Source: Gamarada debralockiae (taxonomy: Eukaryota > Ascomycota > Leotiomycetes > Helotiales > Hyphodiscaceae). Taken from it: a stretch of 27,646 bases of DNA. Made by a program: the position numbers and the translations under genes. Location of the stretch: assembly GCA_002803225.1 (NCBI GenBank), contig NXFV01001828.1, positions 1 through 27,646 of the forward strand. Direction: 5' to 3'. The notes below the pieces were generated by a model. The model was given only the letters and a program-made list of their open reading frames with translations. It did no database searches and was not told the origin of the DNA. Within the stretch, counting starts at the first letter, position 1. Each line of letters begins with the position of its first letter. Shown here in pieces: positions 10,321-21,453 of the stretch.

Positions 10321-11341
10321 ATGCCTGCCGTTGAAGCCAGCCTCGAATATCTCCAAAATCTACCGCTGTACGAGGAAGAAAAGCCCTACTGGTGCTTCCA
10401 GCAACCCCAGGAAGGCTTTGACCCAAATACCCAACGGCTGGATAATCTGGAATTTGAGCAGTGCCCAGGGATTCACATTCAGGATATACGAGAATGCAAA
10501 GCAGACGCTCATATCGATGATTGTGGGTTCCAGGTGCTCTCCCACAAAAGCCGGTTTGATCGCTTCGACAAGGCAAGCGACTTTCAGGAATACAAATTAG
10601 AGACGGAATGGCTTTTGAGAAGGGACATGAATGCTGTCTACGTTAAGACGTACGACTGGCGACTCCGAAAAAATGTACCGTTTCACCGGCAAGTAATGGA
10701 TCTTAATGATCCTTTAGTGGCAGAAGGCCCCGCTCGAGGAGTCCACAATGGTAAGCCCGGCCCAGGCTCAGGATAAGAATATCAGCAAGGTTGACCAAGG
10801 TGACAGATATCACATACGACTCTGGTCCCACCGTCATTAATCGATACATGTCACCGGAGGACATCTCGAAGTTCATCCAACCTGGTTACAGGTTTAGAAT
10901 TGTCAAGTAAGTAGAATGTTCTACCTCCAACACTCTCGCTGACTGGGTATAGTACATGGCGACCCCTGATACCGGTTCTTGAAGACCGACCTCTCGCACT
11001 CTGCGATAGCCGTTCCGTTGATCCTGCCGACCTTGTTGCCGCTGACCGAATTATACCAAATAATATCGGAGAAGTGTACTACTTGACATACAACCCAAAG
11101 CACAAATGGTACTGGATGGAAAGGCAGACGCCATCGGAACCATATGCATTCGTCATGTATGATACAAAGGCTGGCGACCATGCCCGGTGTGAGTGTCTCA
11201 AACGCCCAACTAGATGGCTTAGAGCTAACATGAAGACTTTCAGTCTGTCCTCATGTTTCATTCGCCAACCCTAGAACGCCAAAGGGTGCAGCACCACGCG
11301 AAAGCATTGAAACAAGATCGATCGTGATAACGAAAGAGTGA
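10321..11341 (+). CDS. CmcJ/AsaB-like Fe(II)-dependent hydroxylase/desaturase family protein
   Basis: Four exons, 10321-10750, 10807-10906, 10953-11188 and 11244-11341, give 287 residues with introns of 56, 46 and 55 bp. This matches the usual length for the family (CmcJ/NvfI, AsaB-like, GA4-desaturase-related). Recognisable parts are the N-terminal FQ-PQEGFDPNT region, VHND (H142, D144), NTWRPLIPVLEDRPLALCDS, YYLTYNPKHKWYWMERQTP, FCPHVSFANP (H259) and PRESIETRS (R274). H142/D144/H259 fit a 2-His-1-Asp iron site, and R274 lies in the conserved PRESIExR stretch (assignment by pattern). Family members oxidise small molecules, often in secondary metabolite pathways. The substrate cannot be told. 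No polyketide synthase, NRPS or terpene gene lies nearby, so it looks like a stand-alone gene. Start is the ATG at 10321; an upstream in-frame extension to 10243 reads poorly. Confidence 0.88.
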
Positions 11342-12433
11342 GAGGGGGATTGCAAGAGGTTGTCGCTAGAACTTTCCAGATCCTCAAGGATTGAATCAAC
11401 AGCTGTATATCTATGGTCTAATCGATATTTGAGTTGCAGAAAATGAGGCTCCCCGACTTGTTCGTGAATCTCCTGTATTTCTTGTTTGTTGGTTCTGGCT
11501 CCTGTGGGACAACAACTTGGTACTTGCCAATGACCCAAATCTTCAATTAACTTGAAGGGGACTTGTATCAGTGGCCAAAATTTATGTTGTCTTCATGTAT
11601 ATGAGGGACGAAAATTTTGCGGCCCCAGAAGGTTTACTTGCAGCGCGAAGTGGGCTCAGCCTTGCTCGCGAGGCTATCGACACTAACCCCACGTAAAAGC
11701 TCACAAAGCTTCGTCGACGGCTCTTAATGGCATAGAAATCCTGTTATACATATCCTACACAGCGCTTAAACCGGTACCTTCCGCAGCCCTGAAAAGTCTC
11801 ACTCATGGTATAAGACGCCTGGAAGCACTTTTTTCACCTGGGATAGCCTTGAAGTCAATAATCACCGGCCCTAAGCCTCGATCTCTGCTTTGAAATCATT
11901 CGGCTTGGCTTAAACTAGGCTTTATACCCCTTTCGAGACGTATAATCTTTATCATACTGTAATGTTCAGCAGAAGAGGGAATAAGGCATGGCCGCAGAAA
12001 GAAGTGCGCTGTGACGGGGGTTTAGTCAACTCCAGGCGATGAATATGGTGCATCGCTCTTTTGCCTGTCCGGGTATGAACCCCTCGTTGGCCGTCACCTC
12101 TCTCATCACAAGCGGTCGTTACGGATTGAAAGTACTATTCTGAGCACGGCTTTCCTTCAGGCGTATTTTTTACTCCGCATCTCGAATTCCCTGGTTTTGC
12201 CTAAGGAATCCCTCTTGAAGCGTAAGTTCGCGCTATACACACATTCAAGGGAATTAGAAGGGTGCTCGTCCACTCACTGACATTACCCTAGCTGTATTGT
12301 TGGTTTTGCACGTGCTTTTTCTCGCAAGGTTCGAATCCCAATTGATACTCATCCCAGAGTCACTATCAACATGGCTTCCGTTCTCCTGCCAAGCCGTCAA
12401 AGACGACCGAACCAAACACCGGTCTGAAACACG
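11342..12433. other. No supported gene
   Basis: About 1.1 kb downstream of the oxygenase gene. Minus-strand open frames at 11251-11538 and 12254-12463 lack coding character. A tRNA-like GGTTCGAATCC at 12328-12338 has no cloverleaf around it. Nothing else is seen. Confidence 0.5.
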
Positions 12434-12739
12434 TTGCTCAGAATGAGCTTCCAAAAAGGACAAGGAAATCTACTTCAGTATAATTCATCGGGAACCTCTA
12501 TTATTTTGATTAATGTTGATGCGCTGTCTGAATCTAGCAACGAGCAGCCACTCTATCACCTTCCACAGATTCAAGCTCGACTTCATCGAGTCGTAGCCCG
12601 TCACTACTCTTGGCCCTTACCAGATCTAGTTGCATCGTTTTTCACTTTATTTGTCTATGAAGATTTCCTAAACCAACACAGAGAGTCCAGGCTTGGAAGA
12701 GAGTATGGAGAGGTCCTCAAGAACCATCACCTGCAGTAA
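12434..12739 (+). CDS. Possible small hypothetical protein
   Basis: An uninterrupted 101-codon frame. A second in-frame ATG at 12443 gives 98 residues. The composition is plausible for a globular protein (for example LPQIQARLHRVVARHYSWPL, then VASFFTLFVYEDFL), with no signal peptide and no clear membrane segment. I recognise no family and see no partner exons, and it stands alone in a gene-poor stretch. It may be a chance frame or a fragment of a larger dead gene. Confidence 0.28.
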   Translation: MLRMSFQKGQGNLLQYNSSGTSIILINVDALSESSNEQPLYHLPQIQARLHRVVARHYSWPLPDLVASFFTLFVYEDFLNQHRESRLGREYGEVLKNHHLQ

Positions 12740-14290
12740 ACTCCTGGTTTCCTGTCCCAAAATCTGTGTTTACAGTACGCCCTCGCTTGCTCAACTATCC
12801 CGACTGTCTTTCATGGGCAAGATAGATTTACGAACTTCCGCTAGAGCGACTTAGCTGTCACAGAACTTCATACTAAATCTCTGTTAGTTAATGCCTCACA
12901 AGTTCAGGTCTTGGAGGATGAGGGATCTCTTGCAAGTGCATGGACCACGTCGTTGAAGCTCCTCCATTCTCTCTTTTACCTTCTTCTTCTTCTTCTTCTT
13001 CTTCTTCTTCTTCTTCTTCTTCTTCTCCTTTTTTAAATTTTTTTATTTTATTTTACCCAATTTTTTTTTTATTTTTCTGGCAAGCATTCCTTTCTAACGC
13101 TGTTTGATTTCAACAACCTGGATATCCTCCCCTTCTACTCTGTCAAGGAGCCTTAAAATATAGGACGCTTTGCTTCACGAATACCTCTATTAACGTGTTT
13201 TTATTTACCTTGAGCACTTGATTGTTGACTTGGAGTTTGTGCATATCAAGTTCATGCTCACTGATTCTTCATTAGCAGCAACAATCTTGGGGGTTATTGA
13301 ATATTGATTTATATTAGACGTAGGCTTTTTTTCGGTATGGTAGTGATTTATTTGCAGGTTTAAGGATTAGAGACGCAGTCTGGGAGGTTGGACAAAGCAT
13401 CCTGGCTTTTGGCAAGGTCAAGGCCCTGAGGTTGGATTTGGTATGTGATTGTGACGATAATTGCTATGGATTGTTTGTTCTTCAAATATGCGGAACTTTT
13501 GCTACCCATCACCAACGTGAAAAACTGCAGTTAGAATTTTCCTCTGCGTTCTTGAAGCTCAATGAGGGCAGACTCCTGTATCCTCTCACATCGCGGCTCA
13601 TCCTGTGACAGACAACATCCATTGAGGCTGTGAATTTGGTAGCACATATCCTTCAGGCAGGAATTCTGCCGATTAGTTATCTGCCAATACACTATTTGCA
13701 CGAAGCCCAATTCATATTCTCATGTGCAATCGAGCTGTCTAGATTTTTGGATGGCGGAGCGCCATCCTATAACGAGGCTGCAAGGCGTGCATGACCCCTC
13801 CAAAGATTGCTCTCATGCTTTCCGGCAACTTTACACGAGGACGAGGCTTTGTAGTGTGATGGCTGAGATGAGATGCATCCGAAACTATTTAGGCCCCGCG
13901 GGCTCCCTTCATGAAGGCAGGCATGCCTGAAAATTTGGCAGATGCTCTCGTCAGTGACTTTGCCTTCACATTTTCACATTGTATTCGGGGAAGGTGGCGG
14001 AGCAAGGCGCGGAACTTGGCAGGATTGAAACGGTCAAAAGCTCGTCAACTTGGGGGGATACACTTGTATTCCAAATTATTGCACCTGGAAATTGTCAGAT
14101 AAACAGGCTGAACTGATCTTAGAGCAGAGTCCGAAGCAAACAAGTTGTATGAGCTTTGGCCGATCAAATACTGTTCGCTCCAAAAGTTTGACTTCGAAGC
14201 CTTTGGCATTAGAGGTGCCGAGATTTGGTGAGTTGCCAGACTTAAGATTCCTCTTGTCCAGTTCTGCGAGATGACTTTCTACAAGGCTAT
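12740..14290. other. Gene-poor region
   Basis: This stretch holds a TTC microsatellite, T-rich tracts to about 13080, and scattered short frames. A short piece near 14145-14225 reads like protein (NKLYELWPIKYCSLQKF) and ends at a possible GTGAGT donor. It could be the N-terminal part of the decayed gene that starts near 14291, but the intact paralog offers no match for it. Confidence 0.4.
12981..13026 (+). repeat. TTC trinucleotide microsatellite
   Basis: About 15 uninterrupted TTC units (46 bp), followed directly by a T-rich stretch to about 13080. It is not inside a predicted coding exon. Confidence 0.95.
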
Positions 14291-15790
14291 GACAGTCCCT
14301 TGACCAGGGAAGAAACCCAGGCTCAACAGTCACTGATCAGCTTCATTATTGATAACGAATCCGCCGACAAAAGGTCCCTAAAACTTTCTTGTCAATAGTA
14401 CAAGCGATACCTTCAATCAAAATTCAAAACTCACTGGCATAAACTTGGACAAGCTCTCATTAGCCTTAAGGATAATTTAATAGCCCCTGGCTCAGGGGAT
14501 TTGGTCATCGTTTACAATTTTATTATTACTGTGGCCAAGATGCTGCAATCAAGAAAGGATGTTGCATTGGTCGAGATCGTGGATAAACTAGACAATAAGA
14601 ACAAGTTAAAGCAATAGTTAGACAAGGAGCGAGCAGTACCAAACTAACTTATGTTTGCAACTATTAGATGGCTGAGTCATATGAATGATCTCTCGATACT
14701 ATACATAACTCAAAATTGGCCGTTAATTCAGCGATACTCTATAAAGCCGTTCCACGGCCGAAAGTAGACAAACTCGAAGTCATGAAAACTTCTACTAGTT
14801 TCAGTGGATATACTAATACTCTAGTGACAAGAAAATTTCAATACTTTTAAACAGGAATTTGATTATATCAATCTGCCCCTCTATAGTCTACTGGGAAGAT
14901 TTGATGACTTAATCCCGGAAGTGAAACCTTGTTAGCTTATAAATTACGGCCTCCACGGACATAGAGGAGTTGAATACATACTTGTTAGGCACGTTTTGTT
15001 TTAATACCCTACAAAGTCTTGCCGGACTAAAGATCAAATAGGTGACTTTACTCTTACTCTATCTGGAACTAGACAGTAGCAAGAAGACTTTGAAACTGTT
15101 CCAATTTCTATTGTTCTATAGAATGACAGTAGTTGAAAGAAGGAGTAATGTTCTTTTGAGGTGAGTTCCCTTGTTATCTACATCATACAAAAAAAGTTAC
15201 TGACTTCTCTAGACTTTTAAATGACCATATAGCAAGTAGTTCGGAGGATGCAAGGGCGCCTGATATAGCGACGGATGAACTTTTCAAGGAGGCGCTTTTG
15301 CTGTATCAATTACTTTTCGGGCAGGACAATCGATCTTAGAAGGTATTCTTATGTATAGTTCCACTATAGAAGGAGCAACGAGGCTATTTGCCTTAGGAGG
15401 CTACCTGGGATTATAGCCCTATGCTTACTATCTTATATAGGAAAAGCTATACTAACGAAGAGGCTCGGAAAGTATATAATAATATCAATACAAATAAGCC
15501 TGCAAATTACTATAATCCTAATACTGAATTACTATTCTTTAGTAAGCACTTGCTTAAGCTCTAGAAACTTATAAAACAATACTAGCCCTAGGACATCTAG
15601 TCACTTTTAACTAACTATTATAATATTGCGGCATAGTATACCCTAAAAGCTAACTAAGTAAAAGCTCTCGAACTTACCTCTTTTACTACTTCTTATATTA
15701 ATAAGCTAATAGCTTTTAACAATCTTTATTTTAATCACGATTTTCCTTATTATTATTCTAATCTGCGTTTAGATTTGGCAGGGAATACTT
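14291..15790 (+). pseudogene. Decayed paralog of the membrane-anchored partner gene
   Basis: The translated plus strand aligns along most of the intact gene at 2376-3783 in the same order. KMLQSRKDVALVEIVDKLDN (near 14540) pairs with KIMASVFHKKDLALVEIVDS. FDYINLPLYSLLGRFDDLIP (near 14860) pairs with LDNFDQPLYTFLRRFGKIIP. DELFKEALLLYQLLF (near 15280) pairs with DARQFFKEVLLSYRLIF, and NKPANYYNPNTELLFFSKHL (near 15500) with SNHYNPISDFPFLGKRL. More than ten TAG/TAA stops interrupt it, several where Gln is expected. It lacks the intron found at 2799-2857 in the intact gene. The C-terminal membrane segment is not recognisable. The region from 15400 on is very AT-rich. Confidence 0.85.
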
Positions 15791-16159
15791 GTGGCAAAGC
15801 AAGTTGCCCAAGTTCTATTGTAGTGAAAAGAAACTAAATTTCTACTGCAGTATTTTTGATACAGCTCAGTGTGTTTGGAATGTACAAAGGAATTCAGGTG
15901 CCATGTACGTCTGACCAAATGAATTCCAGTTACTAAAATAGAACCCTAGTGTGTGAACACGACATAGAGCCTTCTATTGAGCCTATAGTTATCACTTCTC
16001 AAATAAATGTTCAAGTGAAGATGTGACAAAATGCAATAGTCTGAAATACTAAAAGAATAACAGAACTAGCAAGTCGTAGCTATCTTCCTCCTCGTTCCTC
16101 TCGCTATCCCCTTCTTCGGCAAGGGAATAACTCCTCCTTCCCCACTAGCTAGCAGCTGC
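15791..16159. other. Intergenic remnant between the decayed convergent pair
   Basis: This corresponds in position to the 265-bp spacer between the intact genes. No gene is seen. A C/T-rich stretch lies near 16080-16140. Confidence 0.5.
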
Positions 16160-18985
16160 TATTAGGCGATCTCTGCCTTTTCCTGCAACTCGTCTACTTC
16201 TTTTGCATATGAATTGTAGAGATCACTTCTAAAACCACGGCAGTGTTTCACAAGATCCTAGCAATTGGACTATTGTCACGAGTCAGACTTCGCAATTCTG
16301 AAATAGCTCTTGCTTTGTCGAGGAACATTCTGATTGGGGTCAGTCCACTGCTCACGAAACACTTTCATAGGGACACTTACTTGCCGAGTCAACATGGCCC
16401 ATTAAGAACTCAACGCAGCCCAGTGAGTAGTATGCCGCGGCAGTAATTAGATGAATTGACATGTTCTGCAGCAAATCTTGAGACATAAGTCGTAGTCTCG
16501 CCATGCAGCCTCCAAGTTTTTCTGCAAGTAATAGATATTACCGAAGGCATAATGCACGCTGATTCTAGTCAGTAATATGGAGAAGTTAACAAACAACGGG
16601 AATTACTTGACCATGAATCCTTCGTCTTTGCTAATAGTTCTGATGAACAAATCTTCTAACCGTGCCGTCAATTCCATAGCCTCTACCAGGTTGCCCTATA
16701 GTATGCGGACACGACCAACGCAAAGATATGTCAGTGCCAAACGACTAGCAGTTGCATTACCGCTATCGACCCAAATCTGCGTCGCCCGATTAAAACATTC
16801 AATAGCCTCTTCTATATTACCTTGGGCAAGTTCAAGGTTGGCGAGGTTGTTGTAAGTTGCAGCAACTGACACTGTGTGAGCGATTATAATTTTTATTTAA
16901 GAATAGATTAGATCACTTACTTCTGGGATCGTTGTATAGCAAGCGCTCCTTACGGATTGCCATGCATTCTTCCCAAGCCCTATGGCAATCCAAAAGACAA
17001 TTTAGCTCGTAATATTGGCAGCCAGATGTATTCCGCAACTCTGTGTATATTAAACTAGTCTTGTCATCACATGCTGACTTTGCAGTAGTAAGCATTCTGG
17101 AAGATATCTCATAGTTACCAACCTTGTGAAGATACCTAGTACGTATTAGCTACAGCTACTTTCTAAATAAAAGATCAATAAAATACCAGGCACAGTTGCT
17201 AAGCAACTCAACGAATTCCAGTGACCCCTTTAACTTTCCAGAAGCAGTGTAATCTTAGAACTTTCTACTCAAATAGATACTATAAGGGATATAACCTTAA
17301 TAGGTACTCTATCTGTTAAAAAGATTATCGTCTTGTCAGCGATTGGGAAATAACTCAAAAACTAAACGTAAAGTAGTTTCGAAGCAGTCCTATACCTTAT
17401 CAACGTTATGAAAGTTTATAGCTTCTTAGACAACATAATAGATAAAGAAGAAATATAGCTCATCTTGTTTAATAAGTTCTCTATTAAGAAATTCTTTAAT
17501 GGCCTTTTCGAAAGGTAGTAAGAGAGTAATGAGAGTATAAAGTAAAGCTCATTGAGCGCTATTAATACTTTCTTGCTTACAGAAAGCAAGTGATCTATCT
17601 AAAGCTACTTGATTTCAAAGTAGAAAGAGCTGAGCTTAGATTGAGTCTATTTTGATATCGGTTTCAGAAAGATACTATAAGCTGAAGATTTTATACCAGG
17701 AGAGAGCCAAGCAAGTACACCAAGAAGAGGTCTTGTATTTAGTGATAATGCATTGAAGGCATATCTTAAAGCGCATCTAACGATCTCTCTGAGGCCGAAC
17801 GGACACTTAAATAATGTTCTAGTAGACTTCGAAATCTCTTCTCGAAAAATTCATACGTCTTCATGATCGTAGGGCCTCCAATATCTGGATTTCCTTAATC
17901 AATTGAGCCGCCTGTTGAATTGCCAATGCCAGACCGCCAAGCTTTCCCAACAAACTTTTGGCCGAGGTAATTTCCGATAGTGCTATTCGGTTTTCTCGAT
18001 CAATCTTCTTCCAATCATCGCCAAGAAGTTGAAGGAGAAGTCCTAGCTTTGATTCGGGTCAAATAGCTTGATCGTGTCTCCCTTACGTAAGACATCCTTA
18101 GTAAAGTTATAATATTTTCGAGTAGTAACCAGAATGGCACCGCGATCTCCTACAGGCCAGTATTGGCGAAGAATCTGATCACGCTCTAATGGATCATCAG
18201 CAACTTGATATCAATCAGGAGGGGTAGTAGCTATATGCCTGCATTAACTTATCAAAGATCAACAACCACCGCTTTTCTATACGGTTTATAATTTAGCTTA
18301 CGACTCAACACATAGAGATCAATACAAGGGAACTCACTTGTTCTTTTCAGCCAGTCATGAACTTTCAGAAGATTTTCCTCGTGGTGACTATCACTGTGTA
18401 CACCAGGTAGGTTCAGCGCCACGGCGACTCTAGTGAAACTCTAGCGAATAGCTAATAGCTACAGAGGTCTCACACTAAATCCAGAGGAGCGCATCAAAGC
18501 CACAGGGGTTTATATAGGCAAATTGAAGGGCAATTTCCGTCTTTCCAATACTTCTTTGCCCGAAGATTGTATACAAACAAAAGGATTAATTCTCTTTAGG
18601 ACTCAGATAATCTACTATCTTATCAAGTTCATCCTTTCGCTTATAAATTCTAGGGTTCACTTCTCGAGACAGCAGGATTCGATTAGGGAAAGTTCTATGT
18701 TCTTCGGGCTCAGGAATCAGGTATAACGGAGAGATATATTCTTGACTTTGCGATCTTTATTAGCCTTCGAAAAGTTGTGATATTATTCATATACTCCGCC
18801 TTTTGATCCAATATGTAGAGTTGGTCGTTGATACTGTCGTTCAGATCCGAACACGCCTGCTCGGCGTCCTTATCTAAGGAATATGTCAGACTGCAAGTAA
18901 TTAAATACCAGGATAGAATGACCAACCAGAAGAACAGTTTCGCAAGTACATGATTGAGTCAGTCAAAATGATTGTCACCGGGGAT
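16160..18985 (-). pseudogene. Decayed paralog of the NLR gene
   Basis: Translation of the minus strand follows the intact NLR from the end of its N-terminal domain to its C-terminus. Matches include ILTDSIMYLRN (near 18970), YKRKDELDKIVDYLSP, Walker A GQRSIGKT (near 18560), VHDWLKRT, RWLLIFD, YWPVGDRGAILVTTRKYYNF (near 18130), GGLALAIQQAAQLIK (near 17930), NTSGCQYYELN (near 17010) and YYSLGCVEF plus LDKARAISELRSL (16430-16280). Stops occur inside conserved motifs: FWIQCET reads WI*CET, and ARILWKT reads ARIL*NT. The first N-terminal exons are not found. Several introns of the intact gene are absent here, while those before WLLIFD and before the C-terminal exon are present. Strong AT bias around 17150-17850 fits C-to-T decay. 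Confidence 0.9.
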
Positions 18986-20196
18986 TCCTACTAGCTGCCC
19001 CTGCGCAGGCTTACAATTCCTATGGAGATCAACGAACATAATAGTCTAATTCAGAAAACATTTCAATTAGATACTAATTAACCAATGAAATAGTATAACT
19101 AACGAAAATTTCGCATTAATAGTTAATCAATAATCTGGCGCTAATAACTTCAGGCATTTCCCAATGTTCTCCTTCTATCTTTATAGACCTATTCCGATGA
19201 TTGCTAAGGCAGACTACATTGTCACGAGATGGATTGGAGGTGGGAAGCATACTGGTGTGGCGTTTAAAAGATCTCCCTAATAAGATGTGGCAAACTCTGG
19301 TCGAGAAATTCATTTCTCCGGCACCACAATATTCACTTTGAGAGATGGGGATTATCGAGGAGACGGGTGAAGAGGGCATTTTAACTACGCTGCAGCAATT
19401 GGGGCTCATTCCTCTACCCAATCCAGCGAGCGGGGCAGTTCGAGGGTGATGTAAAGGATTATGGTCACGTGATGAAAATATCATTCTCTATTCGAGAGAC
19501 TCGAGTACAGTTATCCCGCAGATTCTTTAGCGTTGGAGTTGAAAAGTTGGTTTGGACAAGAAGACATCACCTTCTGGCGTCTTGCAAGATAATTTGAATT
19601 CAAATTCGGACTCTCAGTAGCACCCATCACGTGACGTAATTCCTCTCCCGCCTAGAAGTCCGGGGCCCGGTTTGATCTTATTCAGAATGTCGACCTATTA
19701 TGTCAAGACTGCTTCTAATCTGATGCGGCTACTACATAATAGGGTTTTGATTATTTTCCGGAGGAAGCCGAATTTTGTGTGAACGGGACATGTGAATCTC
19801 GACTGGTAGCCGAATCTTCCGGGCTTAAAATCTCTCACAGTCCTGCTGAAATTCTGTTCAATCATTAGGTCAGGACCTTTCATTCCCAGGGGAATGATTT
19901 CAAACCTACCACACACCAGAGAGACGTCGTTCATCGTAGCCCAATCGCCTTCGCCCTTCGCTGCCTCCGCCATGCATATGTAAAAGAGAAATCTATTGGA
20001 ACTGATGCCAAGCCAAGCCCAGCAATAGCAATGAAGAAGTCAATACAATCCCAGAGAAGGTCGTTTATGACCAGAGTCTGGGCGTTCTCCCAAGCTGGGA
20101 ACTTCTGGTAGTTCAACAAAGTTAACTCCCGAGCAGACCAAGACGGGGCCCGAGGAGTTACAAGATAATTCGATACCACTCTTAAAGTAGCTTGGG
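18986..20196. other. Mostly non-coding region with one weak minus-strand candidate
   Basis: A minus-strand frame at 19698-19973 (91 residues, MAEAAKGEGDWATMNDVSLV at the start) has plausible composition. It overlaps another frame at 19931-20179 carrying a hydrophobic stretch (CIDFFIAIAGLGLASVPID). They are in different frames and I found no convincing intron joining them. No family is recognised. Palindromic TCACGTGA occurs near 19463 and 19627. A frame at 19116-19484 looks like chance. Confidence 0.35.
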
Positions 20197-20839
20197 AACG
20201 AAATGGTCAACCTTTAGTTGGCCAATAATGTTCGAATTCCTATACTCAAAGGAGTTCTCTGCGCCAACATTCCTTACTTCGACAAAATGTTCAATAGCGA
20301 GATGGGGTTGGCTTTATAGAATCTATTGAACGGTCGGCTTCATTCTCTAGTCACTCTCCAGCAGTCTTTTATCTACTAATTCAATAGGTTCATACGGCAA
20401 AGGTACGACGATTGAAGAAAGGCGAATGTTCTTACGGCACAGGGGTTCATCCTCGATTTCTATTCGCTCGCGGATAACTTTTTGTCTTCCGAATCTACCA
20501 AGACCCGGTCATGGACGTGTATAGAGAACATCTCCGAAATATTAAGACAATGAACAGCGCAAAAATGATATTAAAACTTACGGAAATACGCAGTGGGGAT
20601 CGCCGCTGAGGAAATTTATGGCACAATCACTCCACAGCATCTCAGTAGCTGAAGCAAACTTGGGCGACGCCTGGTGACCTTTGGGCCTTGCGGGGTGTTT
20701 CAAGAGCCTAGAATTGGCACTCAATATCGTCGGATTATTCAAAGAAACGATTGGGAAAGGGTTTGAAGACTCTAGGTGCTTACCACCATGCATTTTTCAT
20801 TGCCACAAAAAGGGAGAGAATTGTTACAGAGATGCTTAA
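20197..20839 (+). pseudogene. BTB/POZ family remnant 1
   Basis: Plus-strand pieces match the BTB gene at 21454. NEMVNL, a TAG, then RIPILKGVLCANIPYFDKMF (20197-20300) covers the first half of a BTB domain. FYSLADNF appears near 20460. GSPLRKFMAQSLHSIS lies near 20600, and a C-terminal CIFHCHKKGENC ends by the TAA at 20837-20839. The reading frame changes several times and stops interrupt it, so it cannot make the full protein. It lies upstream of and in the same orientation as the three other family members. Confidence 0.75.
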
Positions 20840-21453
20840 ATTCCCCTACGGTTTAATTTGCAGAACTTGGCTGTGTACTAGCAACCCCTTGACCTTGAAC
20901 TTTGGGACTTTGTGTACATAAAAGCATTAGTAATAACTGAATTGACTACTTGTGGCCTTCTATGGAAGGTTAGACCGCATAGCGTCTTTTGCGGTATGAG
21001 TATTGCCGTACTGCAAGTCAACAAAACTCTGAAAGTCCCAGAGATACCATCGAGAGAACGGAGAGTGTCTGTAGAATATGCTTGAAGGGGATGAAGCATG
21101 ACGGGATTAGCCAGATGAGGAACTGGACTGGAAATTAGAATCTCGACTGAGGGAGCTAGTTTGGATGGCCGAACATATATTCTTCTACCTTCTTTAAAGC
21201 CTTTCAATCCGTCAAGAAAAGTTGACACTTCCATTCATCTACGACACCGAAATCTGTCAGGGAAATAGATCATACATAGCTGCACTTCTGGACGACATCG
21301 CCTACCCCTCGCTTTTCACGATGGATCAGCGGAAGAGGGCGCTAGCTAGAGCTGAAGCCAGTAATTCCGAGCAAACAGAGAAAAGGTTAAAGGTTTCCGA
21401 GGAGGTCCCAAGTCGGCATCGCCGCCAGATGTTTCAGTGACAGATCTATCCAG
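20840..21453. other. Spacer between BTB remnant 1 and the intact BTB domain gene
   Basis: A minus-strand 118-codon frame (20878-21234) and a plus-strand frame ending at 21440 (containing MDQRKRALARAEASNSEQTE from 21321) are open. The latter has a hydrophilic composition like a BTB protein N-terminus and could be an upstream exon of the next gene, but no good splice junction joins them. Confidence 0.35.

Noticed and set aside
12328..12338. GGTTCGAATCC as a tRNA T-loop
   Set aside because: Flanking bases do not form a T-stem beyond two pairs, and no acceptor, D or anticodon arms fit on either side.
19116..19484. 122-codon minus-strand frame
   Set aside because: Irregular composition, no recognisable domain and no conserved features.
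20878..21234. 118-codon minus-strand frame
   Set aside because: No motif, no splice partner and no similarity to the BTB copies around it; treated as chance.
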